64,000 nt of DNA from Pseudotamlana agarivorans (GCF_001642835.1 NZ_LXEI01000009.1:124001-188000), one strand, 5' to 3'; positions 46,035-55,259 are shown, numbered from the stretch's first letter. The notes: generated by a model not told the origin, from the letters alone. Numbers and translations: made by a program.

Positions 46035-46091
46035 TTTCCATCGAAGTGGAAATCTTTATATAATTAATTAGATTTCCGCTTTCGCGGAAAT
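46035..46091. repeat. two inverted repeats between hisF and hisA
   Basis: TTTCCA/TGGAAA (46035-46040, 46047-46052) and ATTTCCGC-TTTC-GCGGAAAT (46072-46091) lie in the 90-nt junction. The second is the same family as two copies between hisD and hisG. Confidence 0.75.
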
Positions 46092-46106
46092 AGAAAAAAC
46101 AATACT

Positions 46107-46841
46107 TTAAACGTATTTTTCTAATTGATGTAAGCTAATGCGGTTTTCATAAATGGCTTTTCCAACAATAACCCCTTCACAGCCTAGGTCTTTTAATTTT
46201 GGTAATTCACCAATTTCTGAAATTCCACCAGAAGCAATTAATTTAATAGACTGCCCGCTACTTTGGCTAGAACATTCAGCCAAGATTTGTTTATACAATT
46301 CAAACGACGGACCTTCAAGCATGCCATCCTTAGAGATATCGGTGCAAATCACATACTTAATACCTTTATTTTGATACCCCTTAATAAACGGAATAAGCTC
46401 CTCTTCACTATCTTCTTGCCAACCACTAATCGCTACTTTTCCAGCGTTGCTGTCTGCTCCTAAAATAATTTTTTCACTACCGTATTTTTCTATCCACCCC
46501 TCAAAAATTTCAGGATCTTTTACAGCAATACTACCTCCGGTTATTTGTCTGGCTCCTGAATTAAAAGCAATATGCAAATCTTCATCGGATTTTAATCCGC
46601 CACCAAAATCAATTTTTAATTTGGTTTTAGCTGCTATTTGCTCCAACACCTTATAATTAACAATATGCTTGGCTTTTGCACCATCTAAATCTACAAGGTG
46701 TAAATTTTCAATGCCCGAAGCTTCAAACATTTTGGCAACTTCCAAAGGGTTTTCATTATACACTTTTTTGGTGTCGTAATCACCTTTTGTAAGACGCACA
46801 CATTTTCCGTCTATGATATCTATGGCTGGTATGATTCTCAT
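46107..46841 (-). CDS. hisA: 1-(5-phosphoribosyl)-5-[(5-phosphoribosylamino)methylideneamino] imidazole-4-carboxamide isomerase
   Basis: A 244-residue half-barrel duplicate enzyme (ProFAR isomerase). [17 protein letters not shown] contains the first catalytic Asp (D8), and [11 protein letters not shown] carries the second acidic site. [10 protein letters not shown] and [11 protein letters not shown] are the phosphate loops. It lies between hisF and hisH. The 21-nt gap to hisH is made of repeats. Confidence 0.96.
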   Translation of the reverse strand: MRIIPAIDIIDGKCVRLTKGDYDTKKVYNENPLEVAKMFEASGIENLHLVDLDGAKAKHIVNYKVLEQIAAKTKLKIDFGGGLKSDEDLHIAFNSGARQITGGSIAVKDPEIFEGWIEKYGSEKIILGADSNAGKVAISGWQEDSEEELIPFIKGYQNKGIKYVICTDISKDGMLEGPSFELYKQILAECSSQSSGQSIKLIASGGISEIGELPKLKDLGCEGVIVGKAIYENRISLHQLEKYV

Positions 46842-46885
46842 GGTTTGGTTATTGGTTACTAGTTATTGGTTTTTGGCTATTGGTT
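46842..46885. repeat. short direct repeats at the hisA-hisH junction
   Basis: On the minus strand the heptamer ACCAATA (and a variant) recurs several times between the HisH C-terminus and the hisA ATG. It supplies the last HisH residues (EPIAKNQ) and is of the tandem type common in flavobacterial intergenic DNA. Confidence 0.5.
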
Positions 46886-47537
46886 CAGTCTCTAACTTTA
46901 GAAAATTCTCTAAAATTTTAGCGCCTGCAGTACTACTCTTCTCTGGATGAAATTGAACTCCATAAAAATTATTATGTTGTAAAGCTGAAGCATAGTTGAT
47001 ACCGTAATCGGTTTTTGCAATCGTTTCATTACAATGCTCGGCGTAATAACTATGCACAAGATACATGTATTCGTTTTCTTTAATGCCCTTAAATAAATCG
47101 GATTTCAAATCTTTTATCACATTCCAACCCATTTGAGGCACTTTAACGTCGCTAGAAAAACGTTTTACACGCGTTTGAAAAATGCCTAAACCTTGCGCGT
47201 TCCCTTCTTCGGTAGATAAACACATGAGTTGCATGCCTAAGCAAATCCCTAAAACAGGTTGTTTTAAGGTTGGAATTAAAGTATCTAAACCACTCTCTTT
47301 AAGCATTTTCATGGCGGAACTTGCCTCGCCAACGCCTGGGAAAATAATTTTATCGGCTGCTAAAATCTCATCTGGATTGTTAGACAAAATAGCATCAACA
47401 CCCAAACGTTTAAAAGCAAATTGTATGCTTTTAATATTTCCTGCTCCGTAATTTATGATGACAACCGAAGCCCTAGAAGCCCCTTCTAGCTTCCCCGAGG
47501 GGGAAGAACTCTCACTCATGTCTTTAAACTCGCTCAT
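46863..47537 (-). CDS. hisH: Imidazole glycerol phosphate synthase glutaminase subunit HisH
   Basis: A 224-residue class I glutamine amidotransferase. It has the nucleophile Cys in LGICLGMQLM, the His-Glu pair in GVQFHPEKS and the start-of-fold motif VVIINYGAGNIKSIQ. The usual family N-terminus begins at that last motif, but here about 25 residues precede it. They are encoded by a repeat (47474-47506), so this is a repeat-derived extension. Either ATG (47537 or 47519) would keep most of it. It supplies ammonia to HisF. Confidence 0.93.
   Translation of the reverse strand: MSEFKDMSESSSPSGKLEGASRASVVIINYGAGNIKSIQFAFKRLGVDAILSNNPDEILAADKIIFPGVGEASSAMKMLKESGLDTLIPTLKQPVLGICLGMQLMCLSTEEGNAQGLGIFQTRVKRFSSDVKVPQMGWNVIKDLKSDLFKGIKENEYMYLVHSYYAEHCNETIAKTDYGINYASALQHNNFYGVQFHPEKSSTAGAKILENFLKLETEPIAKNQ
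47474..47506. repeat. palindromic repeat inside the 5' end of hisH
   Basis: Two adjacent palindromes occur here: TAGAAG-CCC-CTTCTA (47474-47488) and CTTCCCC with GGGGAAG (47490-47506). The type resembles the GGGGAAG-rich elements of Flavobacteriaceae intergenic DNA. It lies in frame and is translated as SPSGKLEGASR. Confidence 0.75.
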
Positions 47538-47585
47538 TGTTAATTAGCTATCTTATGAATTTTCTTTTTTTTAGAAACTTTTTAA

Positions 47586-47610
47586 TTCCCCCTTTTTGGG
47601 GTTAGGGGGC
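47586..47610. repeat. CCCCC/GGGG palindromic repeat at the hisB-hisH junction
   Basis: TTCCCCCTTTTTGGGG is followed by TTAGGGGGC, directly abutting the hisB stop. It is of the same general class as the hisH N-terminal repeat 80 bp away. Confidence 0.65.
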
Positions 47611-48747
47611 CTATAATACGCCTTTTGTACTCGGTAAAAACATTTTGTTTGCATCACGTTTTACCGCCATTTTCATGGCTTTAGCAAAAGCTTTAAAAAT
47701 ACCTTCAATTTTATGATGTTCGTTTACACCTTCTGCTTTAATGTTTAAATTACATTTCGCACCGTCTGTAAACGATTTAAATAGGTGATAAAACATTTCA
47801 GTAGGCATATCCCCTATTTTTTCACGTTTAAATTCAGCATCCCATTCTAGCCAATTTCTACCTCCAAAATCAACTGCTACCTGGGCTAAACAATCGTCCA
47901 TTGGTAAACAAAATCCGTATCGTTCAATGCCTAATTTATTACCTAAAGCTTTGTTGAATAATTCTCCAAAGGCAATCATAGTATCTTCAATGGTATGGTG
48001 CTCATCTACTTCTAAATCGCCATTCACTTTAATGGTTAAATCCATAGCACCATGACGTCCAATTTGATCTAACATATGATCGAAAAAAGATAACCCTGTA
48101 CTGATATCATTTTTTCCAGAGCCGTCAAGGTTTAATTTGATGTAAATCTGTGTTTCATTGGTGTTTCTTGTAATCTCAGCAACACGATCTTGCAACTTTA
48201 AAAATTCGTAAATCGCTTTCCAATCGGTACTAGTAAGCGCAATACAATCGTTAATTTCCTTTTGAGAAGCTTCAATTTCATCGGCACCTAACTCCGGATT
48301 TTCAGAAAGGTAAATCCCTTTAGCACCAAGGTTTTTAGCCAATTCCATATCAGTAATACGATCTCCTAATACAAAAGAATTTTCTAAATCATATTCTTCA
48401 GAAAAATATTTAGTCAGCAGTCCTGTTTTCGGTTTGCGTGTTTCTGCATTTTCATGCGGAAAGGTTTTATCTATATGAATATCAGTGAATACAACACCTT
48501 CTTTTTCAAAAGCTGAAATCACTTTATTTTGAGCCGGCCAAAAGGTGTCTTCTGGAAAAGAATCGGTTCCTAAACCATCCTGATTCGTTACCATCACCAA
48601 TTCGTAATCCAATTCATTAGCAATTTTAGCCATGTATTGAAATACTTTCGGATAAAATTCTAATTTTTCTAAACTATCAAGTTGGTAATCTACTGGTGGC
48701 TCCAAAACAAGCGTACCATCGCGGTCTATAAATAATACTTTCTTCAT
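47611..48747 (-). CDS. hisB: Bifunctional histidinol-phosphatase/imidazoleglycerol-phosphate dehydratase
   Basis: A 378-residue fusion. The N-terminal HAD phosphatase (1-165) has [15 protein letters not shown] with nucleophile D8 and acid D10, and the [12 protein letters not shown] motif. The C-terminal IGP dehydratase (about 190-378) has manganese-site clusters DEHHTIEDT and NEHHKIEG. It catalyses steps six and eight of the pathway. Its start overlaps the stop of hisC by 1 nt. The fusion form is shared with Gammaproteobacteria. Confidence 0.97.
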   Translation of the reverse strand: MKKVLFIDRDGTLVLEPPVDYQLDSLEKLEFYPKVFQYMAKIANELDYELVMVTNQDGLGTDSFPEDTFWPAQNKVISAFEKEGVVFTDIHIDKTFPHENAETRKPKTGLLTKYFSEEYDLENSFVLGDRITDMELAKNLGAKGIYLSENPELGADEIEASQKEINDCIALTSTDWKAIYEFLKLQDRVAEITRNTNETQIYIKLNLDGSGKNDISTGLSFFDHMLDQIGRHGAMDLTIKVNGDLEVDEHHTIEDTMIAFGELFNKALGNKLGIERYGFCLPMDDCLAQVAVDFGGRNWLEWDAEFKREKIGDMPTEMFYHLFKSFTDGAKCNLNIKAEGVNEHHKIEGIFKAFAKAMKMAVKRDANKMFLPSTKGVL

Positions 48748-49781
48748 TATATAGATTTTAAAGTCTCTATTAATATTTTATTTTCTTCAGGTGTCCCAAC
48801 GGTAAACCTCAATGTGTTTTCACAACCAGGCTGTGTCGTTCTGTTTCTAATAACAATCCCTTTTTCTATAAGTTGGTTATAACGTTTTGTAGCATCATCA
48901 ACTTTCGCTAAAACAAAATTCGCATCAGAAGGATAGATTTCAGAAACATAATCTACAGTTTTCAACGAAGCTACCAATAAATCGCGTTCTTCTAAAATCA
49001 CAGAAACTTGCTTATCGATTAATGCCCTATTTTGAAGTTGCTCAATGGCCTTTAGTTGCGTTAATTCGTTAACATTGTAAGGTGGTTTAATACGATTTAA
49101 AACGGAAATAATTTCTTCGGAAGCAAAACAAAGTCCTAAACGAATCCCTGCCATACCATAAGCTTTTGAAAGCGTTTGAGTGACAATTAAATTTGGGAAT
49201 TCTGATAACCTGATAGCCCAACTTTCTTCATTTGAAAAATCGATGTAAGCTTCATCAATAACCACAATGCCCTTAAAGTTTTTAAGCAATTTTGAAATCG
49301 CTTCGGAAGCAAAACTATTTCCCGTAGGATTGTTAGGCGAACAGATAAATAGTAATTTACTATGTGCATCTGCTGCATTTAAAATAGCATCTACTTTAGG
49401 CTGAAATTCGGCATCTAATTGCACCTCTTTTATAGCAACCGCATTGATATTTGCTAACACACTGTACATACCATAAGTTGGTGGTAAAGTGATGATATTA
49501 TCCTGATTAGGCTCACAAAACGCTCTAAAAATTAAATCTAAAACTTCGTCACTACCATTACCTAAAAGCATGTTTTTAGTAGGCACATTTTTGATCTCCG
49601 ACAATAACGATTTTACCGAGCGTTGTTGCGGATCAGGATAACGATTTACGCCGTTTTCATACGGATTTTCGTTAGCATCTAAAAACACCATGGCATCACT
49701 ATTGCCTTGAAATTCATCCCTTGCAGACGAATACGGTTTAAGCGCCTTAATGGTTGGTCTTATTAAATCTTGAATATTCAT
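48747..49781 (-). CDS. hisC: Histidinol-phosphate aminotransferase
   Basis: A 344-residue fold-type I PLP enzyme. The PLP lysine is in [14 protein letters not shown]. The segments [19 protein letters not shown] and [10 protein letters not shown] are typical of HisC. It transaminates imidazole acetol phosphate with glutamate. It is translationally coupled to hisB (1-nt overlap) and separated from hisD by a 33-bp palindrome. Confidence 0.97.
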   Translation of the reverse strand: MNIQDLIRPTIKALKPYSSARDEFQGNSDAMVFLDANENPYENGVNRYPDPQQRSVKSLLSEIKNVPTKNMLLGNGSDEVLDLIFRAFCEPNQDNIITLPPTYGMYSVLANINAVAIKEVQLDAEFQPKVDAILNAADAHSKLLFICSPNNPTGNSFASEAISKLLKNFKGIVVIDEAYIDFSNEESWAIRLSEFPNLIVTQTLSKAYGMAGIRLGLCFASEEIISVLNRIKPPYNVNELTQLKAIEQLQNRALIDKQVSVILEERDLLVASLKTVDYVSEIYPSDANFVLAKVDDATKRYNQLIEKGIVIRNRTTQPGCENTLRFTVGTPEENKILIETLKSI

Positions 49782-49791
49782 TTTCTGTCTC

Positions 49792-49824
49792 AGACCTTTC
49801 AGGTTTTTAAAACCTGAAAGGTCT
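49792..49824. repeat. perfect 16-bp palindrome between hisD and hisC
   Basis: The left arm AGACCTTTCAGGTTTT and right arm AAAACCTGAAAGGTCT are separated by a single T. It fills most of the 51-nt junction. Without a 3' U-run it is not a classical terminator and is better seen as a dispersed palindrome. Confidence 0.85.
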
Positions 49825-49832
49825 ATATTGTT

Positions 49833-51119
49833 TTATTTTTTTAAATCTTTTAACCTAATTGAAACCGCGTTTTTATGCGCTTGTAAACCTTCAGCTTCTG
49901 CCATAAGTTCTATGGTTTCTCCAATATTTAAAAGGCCTTGTTTCGATATTTTCTGAAAGGTCATACTCTTCATAAAACTATCTAAATTCACGCCCGAATA
50001 CGCTTTTGAAAATCCGTTTGTTGGTAAGGTATGATTGGTTCCAGAAGCGTAATCACCAGCACTTTCTGGTGTATAGTTCCCTATAAAAACAGAACCTGCA
50101 TTACTAATTCCATTTACATACAAATCTTCATTTTTTGAACAGATAATGAAGTGTTCCGGACCATATTCATCGATTAATTCTAAAGCTAAGTTGTCGTTTT
50201 CAACAAAAATTAATTTAGAATTGGCTATAGATTTTTCTGCAATCGCTTTACGCGGAAGTATGGCTAGCTGTGTTTCAACTTCTTTCGAAACTTCTTGAAT
50301 TAATTTTTGAGAAGTTGACACCAGAATCACCTGACTATCGGTACCGTGTTCTGCCTGACTTAACAAATCTGAAGCCACGTATGAAGCATCTGCAGAATCA
50401 TCAGCAACTACTAGTAATTCACTTGGTCCTGCAGGCATATCGATGGCTACACCGTATTTAGTTGCAATTTGTTTTGCAACAGTAACAAACTGATTTCCTG
50501 GTCCGAATATTTTATAAACCTGAGGAATAGATTCCGTACCAAAAGTCATCCCCGCAATAGCTTGAATACCCCCAACTTTTATAATTTTAGTCACACCACA
50601 TAATTGAGCAGCGAATAAAATTTCTGGCGCTAATTTCCCTTCTTTATTTGGTGGTGAGCAAAGTACGATTTCTTTACACCCTGCAATTTGAGCTGGAACA
50701 GCAAGCATTAAAACCGTTGAAAACAAAGGAGCTGTACCTCCAGGAATATACAAACCTACCTTTTGAATAGGACGTTTTTCCTGCCAACATTGTACGCCAT
50801 TTGTAGTTTCTATTTCAACTTTCGCTGTTTTTTGAATGCCATGAAAGCGTTCAATATTAGACTTTGCCAGTTTAATAGCCTCTTGAAGCTTTTTTGGAAC
50901 ACGGGCAATGGCTTCTTCAATTTCATTTGAAGTCACCTCATTACTTTCCAAATCTACCCCATCAAACTTTAAAGTATATTTTTTAATGGCAGCTTCTTTG
51001 TCTTCAGCAACTTCTTTAAAAATCGCATTAACAGTGTCTTCTATATCGTTCAACGTTTGAGTTGGTCGTTTTAGAATTTCGGACCAGTCTTCACGATTTG
51101 GGTTATTTATGATTTGCAT
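49833..51119 (-). CDS. hisD: Histidinol dehydrogenase
   Basis: A 428-residue zinc- and NAD-dependent enzyme catalysing the last two oxidations to histidine. Characteristic blocks include IPGGTAPLFSTVLMLAVPAQ, the zinc-region DLLSQAEHGTDSQ and YGPEHFIICS, and the C-terminal ASGTNHTLPTNGFSKAYSG. It is of normal length. It follows hisG, with two hairpin repeats between. Confidence 0.97.
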   Translation of the reverse strand: MQIINNPNREDWSEILKRPTQTLNDIEDTVNAIFKEVAEDKEAAIKKYTLKFDGVDLESNEVTSNEIEEAIARVPKKLQEAIKLAKSNIERFHGIQKTAKVEIETTNGVQCWQEKRPIQKVGLYIPGGTAPLFSTVLMLAVPAQIAGCKEIVLCSPPNKEGKLAPEILFAAQLCGVTKIIKVGGIQAIAGMTFGTESIPQVYKIFGPGNQFVTVAKQIATKYGVAIDMPAGPSELLVVADDSADASYVASDLLSQAEHGTDSQVILVSTSQKLIQEVSKEVETQLAILPRKAIAEKSIANSKLIFVENDNLALELIDEYGPEHFIICSKNEDLYVNGISNAGSVFIGNYTPESAGDYASGTNHTLPTNGFSKAYSGVNLDSFMKSMTFQKISKQGLLNIGETIELMAEAEGLQAHKNAVSIRLKDLKK

Positions 51120-51138
51120 TCTGAACTTCTTTTCTTTT

Positions 51139-51206
51139 ATTTCCGCGAAGGCGGAAATCTCATGAATTAAACCTTTCTTTTAAAAGCTTTCCGCCTCCGC
51201 GGAAAG
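51139..51206. repeat. two TTTCCGC/GCGGAAA hairpins between hisG and hisD
   Basis: ATTTCCGC-GAAG-GCGGAAAT (51139-51158) and CTTTCCGC-CTCC-GCGGAAAG (51187-51206) are the same element as at 46072-46091. They fill the 99-nt junction and could fold in mRNA. Confidence 0.85.
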
Positions 51207-51218
51207 GAAAAAAGTGTC

Positions 51219-52076
51219 TTATAAAACCATTTTTTCAATAGGACAAACTAAAATACCTTGCGCACCTTTAGCTTTTAGGTCGTCGATAACATTCCAAAAT
51301 TCATTTTTGCTAATCACAGAGTGAATCGAACTCCATCCTTCTTCCGCTAAAGGTAAAACGGTTGGACTTTTCATACCTGGAAGTACATTAATAATGTCTT
51401 GAACTTTATCGTTTGGTGCGTTTAGTAACACATATTTAGAATCCCTTCCTTTTAAAACCGATTTGATTCTAAATTGGATGGTATCTAAAATTTCTTGTTT
51501 TTCCGCTGTTAATTTTGGAGAAACCGCTAAAACAGCTTCCGAAGTTAAAATCGTTTCTACTTCTTTTAAATTGTTTTTAAACAAGGTACTTCCACTAGAA
51601 ACAATATCACAAATAGCATCAGCAAGCCCAATATTTGGAGCGATTTCTACCGAACCATTAATGATGTGTAGGTTTGCACTAACACCGTTTTCCTTTAAAT
51701 ACATTTCTACGGTATTCGGATACGATGTTGCAATACGCTGACCTTCTAAATCTTTAATTGAATTGTAATCTGTAGTTTTTGGTACAGCAATACAAACACG
51801 ACAGGTTGAAAAACCAAGCTTTTCTACAACATTAATTCCGGCGCCTTTTTCAATTAAAACGTTTTCACCGATAATAGCCGCATCAACAACGCCATCTTTT
51901 AAATACTGAGGAATATCGCCATTTCTCAGATAGAAAACTTCAACTGGAAAATTCCTAGCCGATGCTTTTAATTGGTCAATACCATTGTCGATAGAGATCC
52001 CGATATCTTTTAAAATTCTCATCGAGTCTTCATTTAATCGACCCGATTTTTGTACTGCAATTCTTAATTTACTCAT
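51219..52076 (-). CDS. hisG: ATP phosphoribosyltransferase (long form)
   Basis: A 285-residue HisG of the long type. The two periplasmic-binding-like lobes (KLRIAVQKSGRL, LADAICDIVSSGSTLFKNNL) are followed by an ACT-like regulatory domain (from about residue 210), which senses histidine. It needs no HisZ. It is the first enzyme of the pathway and the first full gene of the operon. The start at 52076 is an ATG. The longest frame begins at a TTG nine codons upstream, near the attenuator. Confidence 0.96.
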   Translation of the reverse strand: MSKLRIAVQKSGRLNEDSMRILKDIGISIDNGIDQLKASARNFPVEVFYLRNGDIPQYLKDGVVDAAIIGENVLIEKGAGINVVEKLGFSTCRVCIAVPKTTDYNSIKDLEGQRIATSYPNTVEMYLKENGVSANLHIINGSVEIAPNIGLADAICDIVSSGSTLFKNNLKEVETILTSEAVLAVSPKLTAEKQEILDTIQFRIKSVLKGRDSKYVLLNAPNDKVQDIINVLPGMKSPTVLPLAEEGWSSIHSVISKNEFWNVIDDLKAKGAQGILVCPIEKMVL

Positions 52077-52120
52077 TTTAATGGTTTTATGAGTTTGAAA
52101 CAATTTAGTTGATTTTTGAA

Positions 52121-52155
52121 AAATAAAAACCCGCTTGATTGTCTCAAACGGGTTT
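52121..52155 (-). terminator. his operon attenuator terminator
   Basis: On the minus strand the 12-nt arm AAACCCGTTTGA (52155-52144), loop GACAA and the arm TCAAGCGGGTTT form 12 pairs with one G-U wobble, followed by TTATTTTTC. It lies 45 nt ahead of hisG and after a His-rich leader ORF. The 5' arm can instead pair with CTCAAGCG inside the leader ORF (52193-52200), giving an antiterminator. Confidence 0.85.
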
Positions 52156-52186
52156 AATTTATATGTTGATTTTATTCAATACAAAT

Positions 52187-52240
52187 TCATTTCGCTTGAG
52201 TGCAAATCTGAAAATGATGATGAATATGAATAAAAGTCAT
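52187..52240 (-). CDS. hisL: his operon leader peptide
   Basis: A 17-residue ORF, MTFIHIHHHFQICTQAK, starting at an ATG preceded by AGGAG. Residues 5, 7, 8 and 9 are His (CAT codons). The ORF ends 31 nt before the terminator. Ribosome stalling at the His codons when charged tRNA-His is scarce would free CTCAAGCG (codons 14-16) to block terminator formation. The gene is too short for usual ORF finders. The function is read from arrangement, not proven. Confidence 0.85.
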   Translation of the reverse strand: MTFIHIHHHFQICTQAK

Positions 52241-52259
52241 GTCTTATATTTTTCTCCTA

Positions 52260-52292
52260 CAAATATCTATAATAAAAATGATATATTCCAAA
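52260..52292 (-). promoter_or_regulatory. putative promoter of the his operon
   Basis: On the minus strand TTTG (52289-52292), a 21-nt spacer and GATATTTG (one mismatch from TAnnTTTG, 52260-52267) lie just before the leader ORF. The decamer CAAATATCTA is repeated at both elements on the plus strand. Confidence 0.5.
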
Positions 52293-52397
52293 TATCTAGG
52301 GGCTTTCTTAATAATTTCAATAATCCGTATTTTTTAAACTTTAAAAATCATTATTTTCTAAAGGAACAATTAAAATACTGAATTATTTAATTTCAAT

Positions 52398-53213
52398 TTA
52401 CTGATTTCCTAATATAATAGGCATGCCACTGTCGCCAGAACCAATTACCACAACCTTACTATTTGGAGATTCTGCTAATTTTATAGTAGCTTCAATGCCT
52501 TTATCTTGTAAAATTTTATCGGTTAATGAAGCACTTAAAATTCTATTCGCATCAGCTTTACCTTGAGCCTCAATAATTACTTTTTCTGCTTCTTTAGCAG
52601 CTGTAACCAATCTGAACTCATATTCTAAAGACTCCTGCTCCTGCCCTAATTTACGCTCAATAGCATCTTTAATAGCTGTTGGAAGTGTTACATCACGAAC
52701 AAGCACTTCAACTAAATTAATATATTGATCACTTACAATTTTTTTACTTTCATCGAATATTTCTTGTTGAATGGCGTCTCTTTTAGAAGAATAAATTTGC
52801 TCTGGAGTATAGCGTCCAACAACCGATCTCGTAGCTGAGCGCATCGCTGGCTTTAATACACGATCTAAATAATTAGCACCCTTTTCTTGATGTAATTTCC
52901 CCAAATCTTTAATATCTGGCATGTACCAAGCCGTTGCTTCAAGCTGAATATCTAATCCATTTGAAGATAACACTTTCATACGCTCTGTTAATTCTTGTTG
53001 ACGTACCTCGTAAACAAACACCTTATTCCATGGCGCCACGATATGAAAACCTTCACCAAGTGCTGCTTCATCTGTAACAACACCTCCTCCAAACGTTTTA
53101 TATAATACACCTGCTTCACCAGAACCTATGGTCACAGCCGATTTTGTTATTATAACAACCAGTACAACGACTGCAATGATAAAGGGTAAAGCTATTTTAG
53201 GTAATTTTTCCAT
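52398..53213 (-). CDS. SPFH/band 7 domain protein (prohibitin/HflC-like)
   Basis: A 271-residue membrane-anchored scaffold. One N-terminal helix (IALPFIIAVVVLVVIITK) is followed by the band 7 domain (about 28-190, GEAGVLYKTFGGGVVTDEAA) and a coiled-coil tail with AKEAEKVIIEAQGKADAN. Proteins of this group form large rings in the inner membrane and regulate proteases such as FtsH. It lies 12 nt after a VWA membrane protein gene. Confidence 0.93.
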   Translation of the reverse strand: MEKLPKIALPFIIAVVVLVVIITKSAVTIGSGEAGVLYKTFGGGVVTDEAALGEGFHIVAPWNKVFVYEVRQQELTERMKVLSSNGLDIQLEATAWYMPDIKDLGKLHQEKGANYLDRVLKPAMRSATRSVVGRYTPEQIYSSKRDAIQQEIFDESKKIVSDQYINLVEVLVRDVTLPTAIKDAIERKLGQEQESLEYEFRLVTAAKEAEKVIIEAQGKADANRILSASLTDKILQDKGIEATIKLAESPNSKVVVIGSGDSGMPIILGNQ

Positions 53214-53225
53214 TTTATATATTTA

Positions 53226-55259
53226 TTAAATTAATCCGTTATATTTTCTTAAAAACCATTCCACACTTAGACTTAAAGCAATAATGCCTAGAAGGTATTT
53301 CCAATCGATCAAAGGTATGGTATTTTTACTACTTTTTTGAACAGACACATAGCGTTTGTCCTCTAATAATTCTTTAATTATGCCATTAGCATTATTAATA
53401 AAATAACTTGTTCCCGAGCTGTTTCTAGCCAATTGTTCTAATTTTTCAGCATTTGCATTCAAGAATTGTTGTTCTACATGATATTCTAAAATCTGAAAAG
53501 ATCCTGTTTTAGTGATCTTGTCGTTCTTGGTGGATAACGAGAATTCATATTCAGCAGGTTCCAATCCACTCAAATCCACTTCGTAATGGTTATTTTTTAA
53601 AATTAATGGGAATGTCTTTTCGGCTTTAGAACCTTTGTTTTTCACTGTAATGTGCAGAACTTCGCGAGTATCAAAAACATAATTTTTATCAAATACTTCT
53701 GCTTTTATAATAACATGGCTATTTCCATTATAAAAAGATTGAAAATCGATATTTAAACGACTCTTTTTCTTATTCGATGCCAAGTATTGAACAAATTTAC
53801 CAATGAAATTATCAAACTCATGAAACGACTGATTTTCTAAAAAACTATGTGCTCGCCATTGCCATATATTTTCACCTAACAAAACACCTTGGCGTCTACC
53901 TTCTGCTTCAAAAGTGAATAACAAAGGATCGTTAGTGGTAACATTTTGAACCGATTTATTTAAAACCACATCAATTGGCTGACTAATTTGCACCCCTCCA
54001 TAATTTGAAAGTAAGGGCGGGAAGGATTCAAAGCCCATATCATCAATATAAAAAGGACTGTAATTAGTATTTAAAACCCCTTGATAATCTTCTTTCTGGT
54101 TGGTGATATCAACACGATACCCTAAATTACTATTATTGATAAAATGAAGATCTGTTTTTGTTCCAACAACAGTAAAATAATTCTTTTTAAGCGTTTTTAA
54201 GTTCTCCAAAACAGGTTTGAACTTGCTATTTGGCTGATACAATATTATTAATTGAAAATCATTTACCTTACTAACAAACTCCTTAACCCCTACTATAGAC
54301 ACCGAACGTTGTTCATTATTTTCTATGCTCTTTTTTAAGGCACCTAAATCAGGATGAGGAAAATCACTAACAATAGCCACATTGGTTTTCTCATTAATGA
54401 CTTCAACAGCAAAATTTTGAATATTGTTTATGATGTTTTTTTCGTTTTCTATAGGCTTAATTTCAGCCCTATAAGCGCTTACCCCAATTTTATTGGCAGG
54501 TAAAGTGAAATGAATGATTTTAGAATTATCTTGTTTTGAGAAATTAAGCGGTTTTGAATACACCTTTTGATTCCCTTGATAAACTACAAAGGTTGAGGCT
54601 ACACGTTCAGAACCATTATAAACTAAAATAGTTTCAATTGGAAATTCATTTTTTAAGTAAGCATAACGATTTACGTTTAATTGCTGAATTTTTAAATCGG
54701 TATAACTTATCGTATCTCCTAATATTATAGGGTAAATAGATTGTTTATAACTGTTTGTTACAAACTGATAATCGCTTCCATAGGTTTGATTTCCATCGGT
54801 AAGCAATACAGTAGGCGCATTACTGTTTTTGTAAATTTGAGACAAGGCTTTAAAAGCATCATGCACATTAGTTTGTTTATCTGTAAAATCAATGGAATCG
54901 CCTTCTCTTAATTGATTACCAAAAGTGAAAATGTTTACATTAAATTTTTCTTGAAGCTCCGTATTGTTTTTAAGTCTCTTAACAAATTCTAAAGTTTTGT
55001 CCTCTTGCTTTAAATGTTTAATCGAGCTAGAATTATCTACAGCAATAACCAAACTGGGTTTTTCAATGCTTAGTTCTATTTGTTCGAAACTCGGATTAAT
55101 AATCAATAACAATACAGAAAATAAAGTAACAAACCTTAAAAACGAAAAAAACAAGTCTAGCTTAGACCTGTTTTTTCCTTTTTTAAAATACTGAAATAGC
55201 GCTAAAAGTAGCGCTATAATTCCAGCAAATATGATGTAAATAATTGTTTCTAAATTCAT
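53226..55259 (-). CDS. VWA-like membrane protein
   Basis: A 677-residue membrane protein. Two N-terminal hydrophobic helices are followed by a von Willebrand A-type domain with a MIDAS-like VIAVDNSSSIKH, then predicted beta-rich domains and a single C-terminal helix ending at WFLRKYNGLI. Similar Bacteroidota proteins lie near Bat operons, but no MoxR-like ATPase is present here. It is first in a two-gene unit with a band 7 protein. The role is not known. Confidence 0.88.
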   Translation of the reverse strand: MNLETIIYIIFAGIIALLLALFQYFKKGKNRSKLDLFFSFLRFVTLFSVLLLIINPSFEQIELSIEKPSLVIAVDNSSSIKHLKQEDKTLEFVKRLKNNTELQEKFNVNIFTFGNQLREGDSIDFTDKQTNVHDAFKALSQIYKNSNAPTVLLTDGNQTYGSDYQFVTNSYKQSIYPIILGDTISYTDLKIQQLNVNRYAYLKNEFPIETILVYNGSERVASTFVVYQGNQKVYSKPLNFSKQDNSKIIHFTLPANKIGVSAYRAEIKPIENEKNIINNIQNFAVEVINEKTNVAIVSDFPHPDLGALKKSIENNEQRSVSIVGVKEFVSKVNDFQLIILYQPNSKFKPVLENLKTLKKNYFTVVGTKTDLHFINNSNLGYRVDITNQKEDYQGVLNTNYSPFYIDDMGFESFPPLLSNYGGVQISQPIDVVLNKSVQNVTTNDPLLFTFEAEGRRQGVLLGENIWQWRAHSFLENQSFHEFDNFIGKFVQYLASNKKKSRLNIDFQSFYNGNSHVIIKAEVFDKNYVFDTREVLHITVKNKGSKAEKTFPLILKNNHYEVDLSGLEPAEYEFSLSTKNDKITKTGSFQILEYHVEQQFLNANAEKLEQLARNSSGTSYFINNANGIIKELLEDKRYVSVQKSSKNTIPLIDWKYLLGIIALSLSVEWFLRKYNGLI

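Noticed and set aside
49792-49824. The hisD-hisC palindrome as a terminator
   Set aside because: There is no uridine run, and the essential downstream genes hisC to hisIE would be cut off. It fits a dispersed palindrome better.
52139-52381. An 80-codon plus-strand frame upstream of the his operon
   Set aside because: Its Met-rich part is the complement of the His codons of the leader peptide, and the region is explained by the attenuator on the other strand.
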